Source of the DNA: Bryum argenteum
Lineage: Eukaryota > Streptophyta > Bryopsida > Bryales > Bryaceae
NCBI GenBank assembly: GCA_037043015.1
Contig: CM073322.1
Span: 19,231,601 to 19,295,600 of the forward strand
Direction of reading: 5' to 3'
Length of the DNA stretch: 64,000 bases
Part shown: in pieces, positions 34,659 to 45,655 of the stretch
How the letters are laid out: every line of letters begins with the position of its first letter
Numbering within the stretch: the first letter of the stretch is position 1
Notes under the pieces: model-generated
Told to the model about the DNA's origin: nothing
Database searches by the model: none
Seen by the model: the letters and a program-made list of their open reading frames with translations, nothing else
Program-made: the position numbers and the translations under genes

Positions 34659-36873
34659 TCAAGGAGAAGGTTCCTCTAGAGAACTTGTAGAAAACCTAGG
34701 CTTGCCCATACTGACACTGTCATCCAACACTCCTATCCTGGACAATTTGTTTCTTGGGCTTGGCCTGCTCATGAAGCTACTTCCTCGGACAGTTCCAGCT
34801 TTGAGAGTCGGAGGAAGAGATACCAGTGGCTTCTTTGGTGCGACCTTCTCAGAGCTGCTGCAGCGTGGGCAAGCTGGGTCTTGGCGAGCGCTATCAGGAG
34901 TAATTTGCTCCAGGCACTCGGTATGATAGGTGTGGCCACATACCAACACTCCCACTACATTGCATTCATGGAAGCCCATGACCCGCGAAGAGGCCCATGG
35001 AGATCGTTGCGTGAGCGAACGCGAACATATACTACACGCCTGCACAAAAACCACAACGTGAGCAAATGCCACCAGAGTAAAAATACAGTTCAACCTACAA
35101 AGCTTTGCTTATCGATCTTCCGCAAAACTCAGTAGGCAAACTTCTGTATGAACGAATTGAGCTATTAACAATCACATTCGCGATAAAACTCCATAACTGG
35201 GTGTCAATGGTAACAAACCCCAAGATATCAATCTTACGAAACGAGGATTTTGAAAGACTACATCAGTTATGGACCAGATCAAGTTCAAACATTTTTATTG
35301 AAGTGCATTACTGAAGGGAATATTTAGGAACAGGTACGAGAGGCTACCTCAGGCCGAGGGCTGGGTGAGGATGACTGAGAACTGCCGGCGATTATCTTCT
35401 CCATGCACATCTGACCTGAACCTCTATCATACGCATCTCGATAATTGCCCCAGCTGTACTCAGACGAACTCGTGGCATTTGTCATTCTTAACCATTCTTG
35501 GCGTGCATCCGGACCCGCTTCCAAGAAGCCATGGTAAGATGACCAGTCAGAGCTTCCTCCTGCACTGGAACTTCGGCTAGAGTTTGATCGATGGAAAGAA
35601 AACCGCCCATCTAAAGATGCCAAACGACCCGGACCCGAGGGGGGGATACGTCCTTCATAATGATCTCTCCGAGAAGGATTACTGGGCACCAGAAATGAGG
35701 GTTTGGACACCATCGAATCGTCCACCTGAGAAGGCGACGGAAGAACAGATTCTGAGTGGGTTGGAGGTTTCATACTATTAACAAACGGCGACAGAGTGAT
35801 CTCGGATTTGTTTGGAACTGTAGGCGGACGAGGAAAAGAGTGTTCCTGCAGAATAATAACGCAGTCAATTCCGCATCCAAAGCTGAGGATCTACTAGACC
35901 ACTCCAATGACAATTCCTGTAACTTGCCCTAACCCAAATCGGAGCTTTGTTGTTCACATGTGAGGTAGACACCCCTGGGAAACACGACCCTTAAGACCAC
36001 CAAGCTCCATCAATGACAACAATGATCGAGAGTTTTAAGTAACTGGAGCATGGAAGCAGTTTCATTAGAGATAGTACTCACAGATATGGAAGAAGACATC
36101 ATATTCGATGGACTGTCTGCTAATTCTGCAGTACAAATAACCTCAATATCGTCAGACTGCAGATCGTCTTCAAGGAATGATGTGTATGTGCAGGACGTCC
36201 GCTGTTGCCCACAAATATGATTCCAATAAGCGAGATCCTCACTCAGATACCCTCAAGGATTGTGACAATTGTATATATTAACAAAGATGAGCTCACTACT
36301 CAAGCGCTAGATGTGAAGCATTTATGTACCTGATTCAGCTGTCATCGAGTCAGCGATACGATGGCTGGACGAAGCAAGAGGATTCCAAATAAAGTTGTTG
36401 GGACTCCCACCATAAATGCTCCCAGATGGAGTCCGATAATGATTGTAAAGTCTAGAGGCATCTACTCTCCTCCAGCTTCTACTGCCGCGACCACTGGAGG
36501 ATAAAGATCTTCTGTGAGTAGGAAAAGTTCGAGACGAAGTGCCGAGATATTCTTCCCCTTGAGACTGATCCAAGTGGGAGCTCGAAAACGTAGGCACATA
36601 TCCTTCATTCGAGTGCCAGCGAGGTTTGTCCCCGGGATGTGACCAATTGTGAGCGTTCTCAGCTGATCCATGTGGCCTTGCGGCCACACAGCAAAGGGAC
36701 CCCGTTTTGGCTGCCTGAGTGCACACCCTCTCTTTCTCTTTTTCAGTGAGATTGACCCCCTCGTCCCGAAGACCCGGGACAGGTACCGCCGCCGTGGTGC
36801 CTGAATTTACCCTTTCAGGTTGGAGTGTGATAGCTGGTTGTTGCACTCGTAACTCTTCAAGGTACAACAGGTT
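34659..36873 (-). CDS. Ser-rich RING-type zinc finger protein (N-terminus unresolved)
   Basis: Four exons join in frame: 36,873-36,330; 36,125-36,082; 35,845-35,348; 35,039-34,659, giving 488 residues. The first starts at a splice acceptor (ttgcag|AAC), so at least one more 5' exon is expected; GC-richer spliced-looking sequence with gcag/gt borders lies at 37,091-37,236. The long middle is Ser/Arg/Pro-rich and probably disordered (SSRTFPTHRRSLSSSGRGSR, then SFHRSNSSRSSSAGGSSDWS). The last exon encodes Cys-x2-Cys (ACSICSRSL), then VCGHTYHTEC and CPRC, spanning 35,036-34,860. This is a C3H2C3 RING with all eight ligand positions filled. Such proteins act as E3 ubiquitin ligases, binding an E2 through the RING. 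Substrate and location cannot be read. The Ser-rich region may be a phosphorylation platform, which is inference. The 110 residues after the RING are Ser/Pro/Lys-rich. Confidence 0.85.
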
Positions 36874-38450
36874 CTGCAAAGTACGACAATTACATCATTA
36901 CCATCTTCCTCTGCAATTTTATGAATAACTGACCCTCACTCATGACGATACCTACTTAATAACGCATCGCAATTCAGAACATAACGCTCCGTGAGACCAT
37001 CGCTGATGTCTAACCACGATCATGCAAAGCACCAGATAAGCTGAACCTCATCAATTATCAGACAGCCTGTTCCAATGGATCAAGGACTAACCTGCAAAGA
37101 CGGAGGAAGATACTACCCTGCATGATATCCAGTAGTAGGTCACACCCCTGCGCCAAGGCAATTGCAAGAACGTCGACGACCAATTGTCAAATCAAGACCG
37201 GCGGCGCGCTGGAGTCCAAACAAGTACTCAATAATCAATAGAACCTGCACGAGCACAAAAAATTCTTAAGTGACTGCGAGCATGGCTTCATCAAGTACAT
37301 GAAGTATTAAAAGGACCTCTACGTTTGTATGACAAAATATTCCTGGCTTCTAGCAGGACCTCTACGTACATAAAGTAGCAAAAGGACCTCTACGTTTGTA
37401 ATTAAAACGCCTCAATTAAAGCAGATTGAGACACATACCTCCAATACCCTGAACTTATGATGAAAACATCTCCAAAAGTAGCCTCTGGGCGAACGCGATT
37501 CCTGCTGTGTTATATCACTAATACGCACAACGCACTCGAAGGACTCAGACTGATTCAAGCAATCCCCGCCACCACCATCGCCTGTATAGCAACAAATCTG
37601 AACACGCTTCTGATGCTCAGGCTACAGAAGCTTTACTCAAACAGAACTTCGGCTCAACAACTGTACACTGCACAAAACAAGTAAAAGGATTCCCGGAATT
37701 AGCAACAATTACTGCAATTGGGCACAATTTCGCAATCGAACAGATTGACATGCCACACCAATAAGTCGCCCGAGACTAGGTCACATTAAGAGAAGCCAAA
37801 TCGGTTTTCTCCGGAATCGATCTGCAAGCCTAAAGAACGCAGACATGCTCGAACAGGAAAGGGTCGTCAAGCCCCTTCTCAATCTCGATTCTCCTCAAGA
37901 TCACAAACAAACAAGAAAAGAGACGAACGTAACGCGCGACTAGAACCTACCAGAGCGCCACTCCACCAATGACACAGCCACACTTACAGCTTCTCGTCGG
38001 AGAAAAAAAGTCAAAAAGATATAATAAAAACCTTAATTGTATCGCGAAACCACAACGTCCGCAATATACCGCGGCAAGAATCATCCTCACTCTATTCTCG
38101 AAGGAAAAGAATAGTCCATTCCAAGCATAATAAAAAAGAGAAAAAAAGGGAGCATCAAGGCGTGGCCTCACCGTCGTGCGGGCAAAACAAGGGGAACTCT
38201 CTGCGTGCGCAACCAAATTGTGAGCGGAAAAAAACGGCGATGGGAGCACGACACCGAGAATGGGATGGAGGCGGGGACAAATTGTGCAAGCGAGGATTAG
38301 AGGGCCGTCAGAAACACTCGACTGACCCTAGCTGTGAGGAGAGCGAGAAGGCGAGCTCCTCCAGAGACGACGCAGAGAAGAGACAGATCACACGGAAACG
38401 GAGCAACAGTAGAGAACTCGAGAAACTCACGACTTGTTGATTTAGTAACT
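36874..38450 (-). promoter_or_regulatory. 5' region of the RING gene
   Basis: Probably contains the missing 5' exon(s), leader introns and promoter. On the minus strand 37,236-37,091 is bordered by gcag and gt and reads partly as VLLIIEYLFGLQRAAGLDL before a stop. I could not connect it in frame to 36,873. Around 37,300-37,400 'aggacctctacgtttgta' is repeated. 38,330-38,440 is GA-rich. Confidence 0.35.
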
Positions 38451-38829
38451 TCATCCATGTCCCCCTCCTTCATCCCCTTCTGTTCGTCGTCTTGTGTGGC
38501 CCTTTGTTTGTCGTTTCCTCTGGTAGGGCGCTTTTACTGGGCTGATTCATTGCTTTCCATACTTCACCACCTGTTTTTGAGAATTTGTGTAAGGCACTCT
38601 CTTTTGTGATTCCATTTATCTCACTTTCCTTACCCATTTTACCAGAAACAAATATCTGGGTAGTGAAATTTTAGAAAGTTCCCACGGAGGTATGGGCAGG
38701 GGCTGAAATCAAGTATTGTGGAGGGATATTATACTTGTGATTTATCTTCATACAAAGTATTGTGAGGAAAGTATTTTTTTCTAAGGGCAATTTTGCATGA
38801 GAGGAAGCGGTAGCTCGTTTTTGAACTTT

Positions 38830-39780
38830 TAGTTGGGCACATCTCCATTCCCCTTTTGACAATGAAGGAGAAGCGATTGTTTGGGCTCCTTTTCACAATG
38901 GCGGTAGAAGTGACCTTGTTACGAAGTTGGCAGAAGTGAGGGTTTGACCCCTTTTGATGAAAGCGGCGAATGACTGTTGTCAAGGCGGTAGAAGTGCCCT
39001 TTGACAAATGCTAATTGTTTGGGCGCCTTGTCAGGTGGTTGAAGTGCCCCTTTCCACGAAGGCGGCAAGAAATGACTGTTTGGACGCCTTGACAAAGTGG
39101 TAGAAGTGCCCCATTGAACGAAGGCGGCAAGAAGTAAATGTTCAATCCCTTTTCAAAAAGATTGCAAAAGTGATTTTTGGGGCCTTTTTCACAATGGTCC
39201 TCGAAGTGACACTTTTCAGAAAGTGGTGGAAATAACTGTTTGACCCCTTTTTATAAAGATGGAAAAAAAGATGCTTTCGGCCCCTTTTCACAATGACGGT
39301 AGAAGTGACCTTTTCACTAAGGAGGCAGAAGTGAGCGTTTGACCCTTTTCACGAAAGCGGCAAGAAATGACCGTTTGGGCTTCTTGTCAACGTGGTAAAA
39401 GTGCCCCTTTCGACAAAGGCGGCAAGAAATGACTGTTCGGCGCCTTGTGAGAGTATTAGAAGTGTTCCTTTTCACGAAGGCGGCAAGAAGTAATTTGTTC
39501 AACCCCTTCTCACAAAGATTGCAAAAGTGATTCTTCTTGGTCATTTTCACAATGGTGCTTGAAGTGAGACTTTTCAAAAGGCGACTAAAATAACTGTTTG
39601 GACCCTAAGTCACGAAGGCGACAAAAAGTGATTGTTCTGGCCGTTGTCACGATGGTGTTGTGGTAGAAGTGACCCTTTTCACAAAGGCGGCACAAGTGAT
39701 TCTTCATACGTCCTTTCACAATGCTGACAAAGAGATTGGTCACATTTGGGCATGGCAGAGGTGATTGTTCGTGTTCGCCC
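38830..39780 (+). repeat. Degenerate minisatellite of about 30-60 bp units
   Basis: Variants of 'ttttcacgaaggcggcaaga', 'agtgactgtttggg', 'cacaatggcggtagaagtgac' recur at least twelve times with heavy divergence. Spacing is irregular and higher-order blocks can be seen (39,040-39,180 resembles 39,350-39,540). It has no coding capacity. Confidence 0.75.
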
Positions 39781-41552
39781 TTGACAGACTACTAGAGCGA
39801 CCCACTAAAATTTTTCGAATCATTTTTTAGGAGAATTTGAGAATATTCTTTGTCATTTAGTGTGAATGGCAATAATTTTTAAATAATACGTCAAAAAGCT
39901 TCTTCTCAACTTCTTTTTTTTTTTGACATACAAGGGGATCAAAAACCCTTCTCGCATACAAGATGTACCAAAAGTTTGTCTCCCACTTTTTTGTGAATTG
40001 AAGGCTACTACATTTGTTGAATATATCCTTCTATAAGCAATCTCAATACAATTGGGTGTCTAAATGTTTAAAATGTTCAATGTAGTCATCTTAAATGGCA
40101 AACCAAAACCTTAACGAGTCACCTATTCTTCATTTGGTGTTTTTTTTTTGACAAAGTTGTCCTAGGCGTTGAGTTCCAAATCAATTACATTTTATTTTCA
40201 AAATATTTTTATTTTATTTTATTCTAAGGTCTTATTTAAATCCAATATTGTATAGATTTTGATATGCATCTTGTGCCATTTTTGAAAAAATGAGGCACAT
40301 TTTGCTACGACAAGCCTCTAATCTAAATCAAGATTTTTTAAAGCGTTCACATAATTTGAAATTTTCTTATTTAGATCTTTTTTATCTTATATTTCCAATC
40401 AGCTTTTTATAATGGAAAACTAGAAAGGTATATGGTCTTTGAAGAATTGTACCTCTTTCATCCATTGTTGGATTTCAATGTTGTTATTGACTTGGATACT
40501 AATTCAAGTCTAGGCTTAATTCTAGTTAGCTCAATCGAAGATGTTTTGAAGACATGAAAGTAAATTTGAACAACTATCACCATTGCAAATCCAATATTTA
40601 TTTTCACCATAAGGATGTTCATGAGATAATTGTCAAGAGAGGAAAAGATCGTAGAGAAATTCTATTGTCCAACATTCTTTCTTAGTTTTCTTTCTGTAAT
40701 TCCTAATTACTTTTGACTTTGTCACTACTTATAATTTTACATGCTCTTGCTCTAACAATTCAATCGCAAAGTAATGAGTGGCATCAACAAAAGAGGGGTT
40801 TCACCTCTTAATGGGCTTTTGTTCAATTGTTCCTTCTAATGTCTATTCTCGACATCAAGCGAAGTGGTGATGAAATTTATCTAAATGAATAGGAAAAATT
40901 TATACTTCATACGGGAGAAGATCTTCCAACCATAAAGTTGTTGGAATTCAATATGAGGAAGCTATTATGTACCTATAGTGAAGATTACTAGAGCTCTATT
41001 ATGGGACCTGCTCCATTCTAGACCACTCTATGTAAAGACTTGGAAGGGTGAACAATCTTGTGGTATTTAGGGCCATGATATTTTATGCTATTAAATATAT
41101 GTAGAATGTTTGACACTTCAAAATTGACCTCCTATTAACCCTTCACCCCTAATGTTGTAAGGCCTCAAAAGTACCAAAAAACTTGCAAACAACGCTCACT
41201 GCAAGTTGTAAATTTTTGACTATTAAGATATTTTGAGTATGTAACCGTGGGATCTGGTACTTATTTTAGCCAAAACACACATTCTCAAAAAAGGTGTCAT
41301 AAATGAAAATGATGATAAGCATTTAAGATTTGAACCGTACAAAATTGTGACTGACTTGTTTGAGGTCATGTAAACCAGCATTTTAGTCATGAGGCCTCAT
41401 AGATTGGAAGGTCGTAGCATGTTAGTACTAAAAACAAACTGGAAAATTTCATTATTTTCACTTTAGATTGGAAATTATTTCCAACAAACCAATTGCAGTG
41501 AGATTAACACCGACTATAAAGTTGTTCACCTTCATTTCAATAGCACCTTTGT

Positions 41553-41588
<36 letters not shown>

Positions 41589-41654
41589 AAAAAATTTTCT
41601 TGGCTCAAATAATAGCCTCAAAATTATGAAAAGTGCCAAAAATTTACAAAAGAA
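39781..41654. other. AT-rich intergenic DNA
   Basis: No gene. 40,390-40,640 and 41,400-41,540 resemble the dispersed repeat at 3,350-3,830 and 20,530-20,900. A 32-bp A-run lies at 41,552-41,583. Confidence 0.5.
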
Positions 41655-42905
41655 AAATAGTTCAAAACTAGACCCTTTGCATTCAAACCTACACCTTATC
41701 TTTCAAAAATTTATTCGATCTTGTCAAGATTCCAACAACTAAAACTATACTCTAATTTGGAAGTTATCCCAAAAAATAAAGTTAAAATCCAACGGTGGAT
41801 GTAGGAGATATAGCTCCTCAAAAATTAATGCTTTTGTAACTTTTTTCAATGACAACACATCATTGCAAATCTGATAGCAGGTTATTTGGATCAAAAACTT
41901 CCAACTCGGAAGCTACCAGGAATTAACTCAAGATCATGATCTTGAGAAAAAATCATGAAAAACTAGTTTTGATTTCACAAAGTTGGCTTGCAATGATAAA
42001 CATGCCCCATGCTTGAAAACCCAAAAACAAGAGTTGTCTTCACTAAAATGCATGTCATTAATTCATACATTATTTTATGACTTTGAAATTTCTACAACAC
42101 AAACTAGAATCGATTTGGACCTAATCCAAGTAATTCATTCAAATGGACCTTAGATGAAGAAGTAATAGCTCTTCAAAGTTGCTACCTTCTATTCAAAATG
42201 TAGTTTTCTTCATTCCGCGTTTAGGGGTTTAAAAACAAGTTGTTTTTTTCTAGTTGTAAAATGGGTCCAATGTGTTTTGTGAGCCAAATAAACTAATTTC
42301 AAGAGTAAATTCAAAACTGAGGCTCTTCAAATCCTTGTTCCGAAGCAAGTTACAATTACCTCTATACAAATGTACCCTTATTGAACCTATGTCACCTATA
42401 GAAATGCTTGATTATTCATATGGAGGTACGCTATAATGCAAATACAAAGGCTAGTCTTTGACAATAAAAAACTAAGGCATGTGAAAAATTCTTTGATTGG
42501 AAATCCAAACCGTGACATCATGCCTTGGTACCTCTTCTACAAGTACAATAAACAGGCTTTAAAAGAAGTGAAATCTCAATTTTTGGTGAGTTTTTGAAGT
42601 TAGTGCAATCTAATTGATTTTGGGCATATTTTGAGAATAAATGAGCATAGAGAGCAATTTGGCCAATTTTGGGCAAATTTTTGTGAATAAATGAGCACAT
42701 ACTATAATTTGGCCAATTTTGGAGAGAATTCAAATATTGTCTTCAAACTTTGATGGTGAATATCTCCTAGAGTATGAGAGTTAGAGCATGAGTTGATGTT
42801 TTGGAAAGGTATACGACTTTCATTTATATTCATGCAATTTATAGTTAGAGTAACTAAGAGCCCAATAAAAGTCAAAATGGCCACATTATGTCCCTTTGAA
42901 CCACC
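41655..42905 (+). repeat. 1.2-kb dispersed repeat, copy 2
   Basis: Collinear with 8,505-9,720 in the same orientation, about 33 kb away. Landmarks are the same (see that entry), with numerous substitutions and short gaps. An internal doublet 'ttttgg.g.aaattttgtgaataaatgagca' occurs at 42,620-42,700. Confidence 0.65.
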
Positions 42906-43080
42906 AAAGCTCAAGATTAGTGAGGTAAAATTTATTAAAGAACAGGTGGGCATATTGATTAAACGGTCATAAAACAAGATCCTACACTTGGATTTTCCAA
43001 AATAAAATTCAATCAAATTTTATTTACGGATTACAAATACAATTGTCTTAGAGGTCATTGTAGAGCTTCTCGTTTCGGAG

Positions 43081-43449
43081 TTAACCCTTAAAGGTCCGTG
43101 GGGTCTGAAATGGGCACCCCAAAATTGGATCCCAACATTTTTTGGACTTGGGCATCATGAATAGTGCACTTTTAAAACTTGGGCATCATGAATGGACCAA
43201 TCAATGATGAGCTTGCAACCTTCTACAAGGTTATGTACAACCCAACCTACCTACCACAATCCTTTCAAAGCACAAAATCATTCATACAAATTGTAATTTG
43301 AATTGTAAAATTTTACTTCTTGAATGAATCATAAGAAGGTGACAACTTTGACATCAAAATATAAGTGAAAAGTTGAGCACAATGAGAGCTACAAGGCATA
43401 TTCTGTTGGAAAACAGCCCCTCGGGCTGACAAGGACCTTTAAGGGTTAA
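43081..43449 (+). mobile_element. TTAA-flanked MITE, family P, copy A (369 bp)
   Basis: Ends TTAACCCTTAAAGGTCC and GGACCTTTAAGGGTTAA form perfect terminal inverted repeats. The interior is shared with copies B and C ('ggtctgaaatgggcacccc', 'gggcatcatgaatagtgcac', 'atcaatgatgagcttgcaac', 'atcctttcaaagcacaaaatc', 'tttgacatcaaaatataag'). A 6-bp-stem hairpin CAGCCC-CTC-GGGCTG sits near the right end (43,414-43,428). TTAA borders with CCC/GGG tips match what piggyBac-type transposases leave. No coding frame. Confidence 0.85.
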
Positions 43450-43814
43450 CCCTTAAACGCCTGAGCGGCCCCGAGGGGGCCGTTTCCAACAGAATCTCCT
43501 CTATAGCTCTCAAACACAATAACTTTTCTCTAATATTTTGATGTCAAATTGGTCACCTTCCTATCATGCATTCAAAAAGTGAAATTTTAGAATTCAAATC
43601 ACAATTTGTATGAGTGATTTTGTGCTTTGAAAGGATTGTGGTAGGTAGTTTGGGGTTGTATAATACTTGTAGGAGGTTGCAAGCTCATCATTGATTGGAT
43701 CATTTATGATGCCCAAGTTCAAAAAGTGCACTATTCATGATGCCCAAATGCAAAAGATGCTGTGATCCAATACTGGGCTGCCCAAATCCGTATAGCTAGG
43801 CGTTTAAGGGTTAA
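43446..43814 (-). mobile_element. TTAA-flanked MITE, family P, copy B (369 bp), inverted
   Basis: Same family as copy A in opposite orientation. It shares a single TTAA (43,446-43,449) with A, so the two form one palindrome of about 734 bp. Ends read TTAACCCTTAAACGCC and GGCGTTTAAGGGTTAA. Its subterminal hairpin (43,466-43,482) has a different stem, CGGCCCC/GGGGCCG, around the same 3-base loop. Confidence 0.85.
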
Positions 43815-44317
43815 CTTGTAAAGAACCAAAGCCTCAACATTGTAGCACACAAAGGCTCTACAGGAGCCCTTGATCAAGGGCAAACGGATTGAATCAAGGG
43901 ACTTTTGGTTACATTGAAGCTACAAGGGTCATATTACAAGTGTAAGAGTCCCACAGGATGCAAAAAGGGGGCTTTGTACAAGAGTACAGTGTATTTACAA
44001 GCTATCATGTATCCAATCAGCTGATGAATGTTGAATTCTCTGCCTGACATGGGACTGGTAGGTGGGGTGGGGAAGCCCCTCTCTCTCTCTCTCTAGCTGG
44101 TGGTACACTTGAACTTAGCCTGCAGTAACTTGAACTTGGCTTTGCTTGGAAGGCAGCAGGGGTCAGCCAGCCAGCCATTGTATGATGGTCTCTGTGCATT
44201 ATGAGTGGGGGCTACGATAGTCTCACCTATGGATGGCTATGGCTATGGCAATTGTCACTTCACCCTCATGGCTCATGGCAGCTCAAATGGCTCTGTCCGA
44301 GTTCAGCATGTGACAAA
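43815..44317. other. Intergenic DNA with a GC-richer patch
   Basis: Around 44,040-44,200 there is a CT microsatellite and repeated 'ttgaacttggc'/'cagcagg' words. No supportable gene. Confidence 0.4.
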
Positions 44318-44539
44318 CTACACTAAATTTGATAATTAGTGTTAGATACACTAATTTACGTAAACATGTTATAAGTTTTTACTGTTGTTCAATAATTTTA
44401 CCCACTATATTGGTCAAGATGGGGATCCTGATATAGTATCAGAATCAATGCTCTTGGTAAATTTTTTTAAACAACAGTAAAAACCAGCATTTTCAAATCT
44501 TATAATAATCTAACACTAATTATCAAATTTAGTGTAGTA
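44318..44539. mobile_element. Long-hairpin MITE (about 222 bp)
   Basis: Left 'actacactaaatttgataat' plus 'tagtgtta' pairs with right 'taacactaattatcaaattt' plus 'agtgtagt'. Pairing continues inward ('ttactgttgttc' with 'aacaacagtaa'), so almost the whole element folds as one stem. Similar 'agtgtagt' tips occur near 54,345-54,365. Confidence 0.8.
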
Positions 44540-45655
44540 ATCTTAATTTTGGAAGTGGGTAATTTGTTTATTTTGTCAAGGTCGGATAGAACGTGATGAT
44601 TTTGCGTTAGGTGGTGAGGCGCATGTAATATCAAGTATCTTGAGTGGGTGGAGTGATTCTTTGGTATTGCAATCACTCTACTTTTGTTTTTCTGGAGGTT
44701 GGGAAGGACGAAGATAAGTAAGGGATGGAGAGTTCTCAGTATACATGGGGTTGAAGGAGGGCAAAAATCCTCTAAATGTGATTAGTCAAGTTTCTAGAAT
44801 TAGACAAAATGAACCAATCACGTTGAGAGGATTTTTGCCCTCCTTACACTTCTTGTACGGCTTGAATCCTTCTGTAGAGCGTCGCTGAGATGCCTAGTAA
44901 GAGTTTAACAAATAATTCCTCCATGGGCATCATGACTACAATTGATGTTAGCAATCCCTTTCGGGTAGTATTAAAAGTAAGAGAAATCAATACAAAGCCC
45001 AAGGCGACTAGGTTTCAAGAGAAAGATTTGCTAACACTTGAAAACCTTAGCTAAATAAATCTAGTTCATTGATATACTAGAGCACCTTGACGACGCCACA
45101 CCATCCTATTGGATCAGAACTGAAGTCGTTGATCTTCTCCTAAACCCAGAGTCCCTAGAGGTATGTATTAAGCCTCCACGATGCTTAGATTGATGTCAAT
45201 GACTTTTTCTACATCTAGCATACAGATTACATGTGCCTCAATAAGTCCATTTATAGGAATTGGAAGAGGAGCGGGAGACAAGCAAATGAGCCTATCAGAA
45301 CCATGATCTCGTTCATAAGCAGCGACAAGCCACTCACCTTTTACAGACTTCTCTACAAGGTAAAAAGTTTACAATGTTGGTATCGTTTCTAAAGAACTAA
45401 TCAAGTATTGTACTCAATCGATGTTACTATTGATAGATTCAGCTCAGAACATGTCTCTCTTACTTGTGTACTAAGCTCCTATATGCGGTGCGGTGAGAGC
45501 TTGTGATAGTGTATAGCTTTCTATCTGAAAGAGAATTACCACTATTTTTATCCAATATATTCTTGATAAAAAACAAACCCTTTTTTCCAATTATGAAAGC
45601 GTAATTTTCCACGTATCCCAAAATGTATACCATGAGGAGCAAAGATTCAAGAAGA
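44540..45655. other. Intergenic DNA, possibly LINE 3' flank
   Basis: No gene. Copies of 'aggatttttgccctcctt' and its complement at 44,755-44,845 form a short inverted repeat. The 3' end of the LINE cannot be fixed. Confidence 0.35.
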
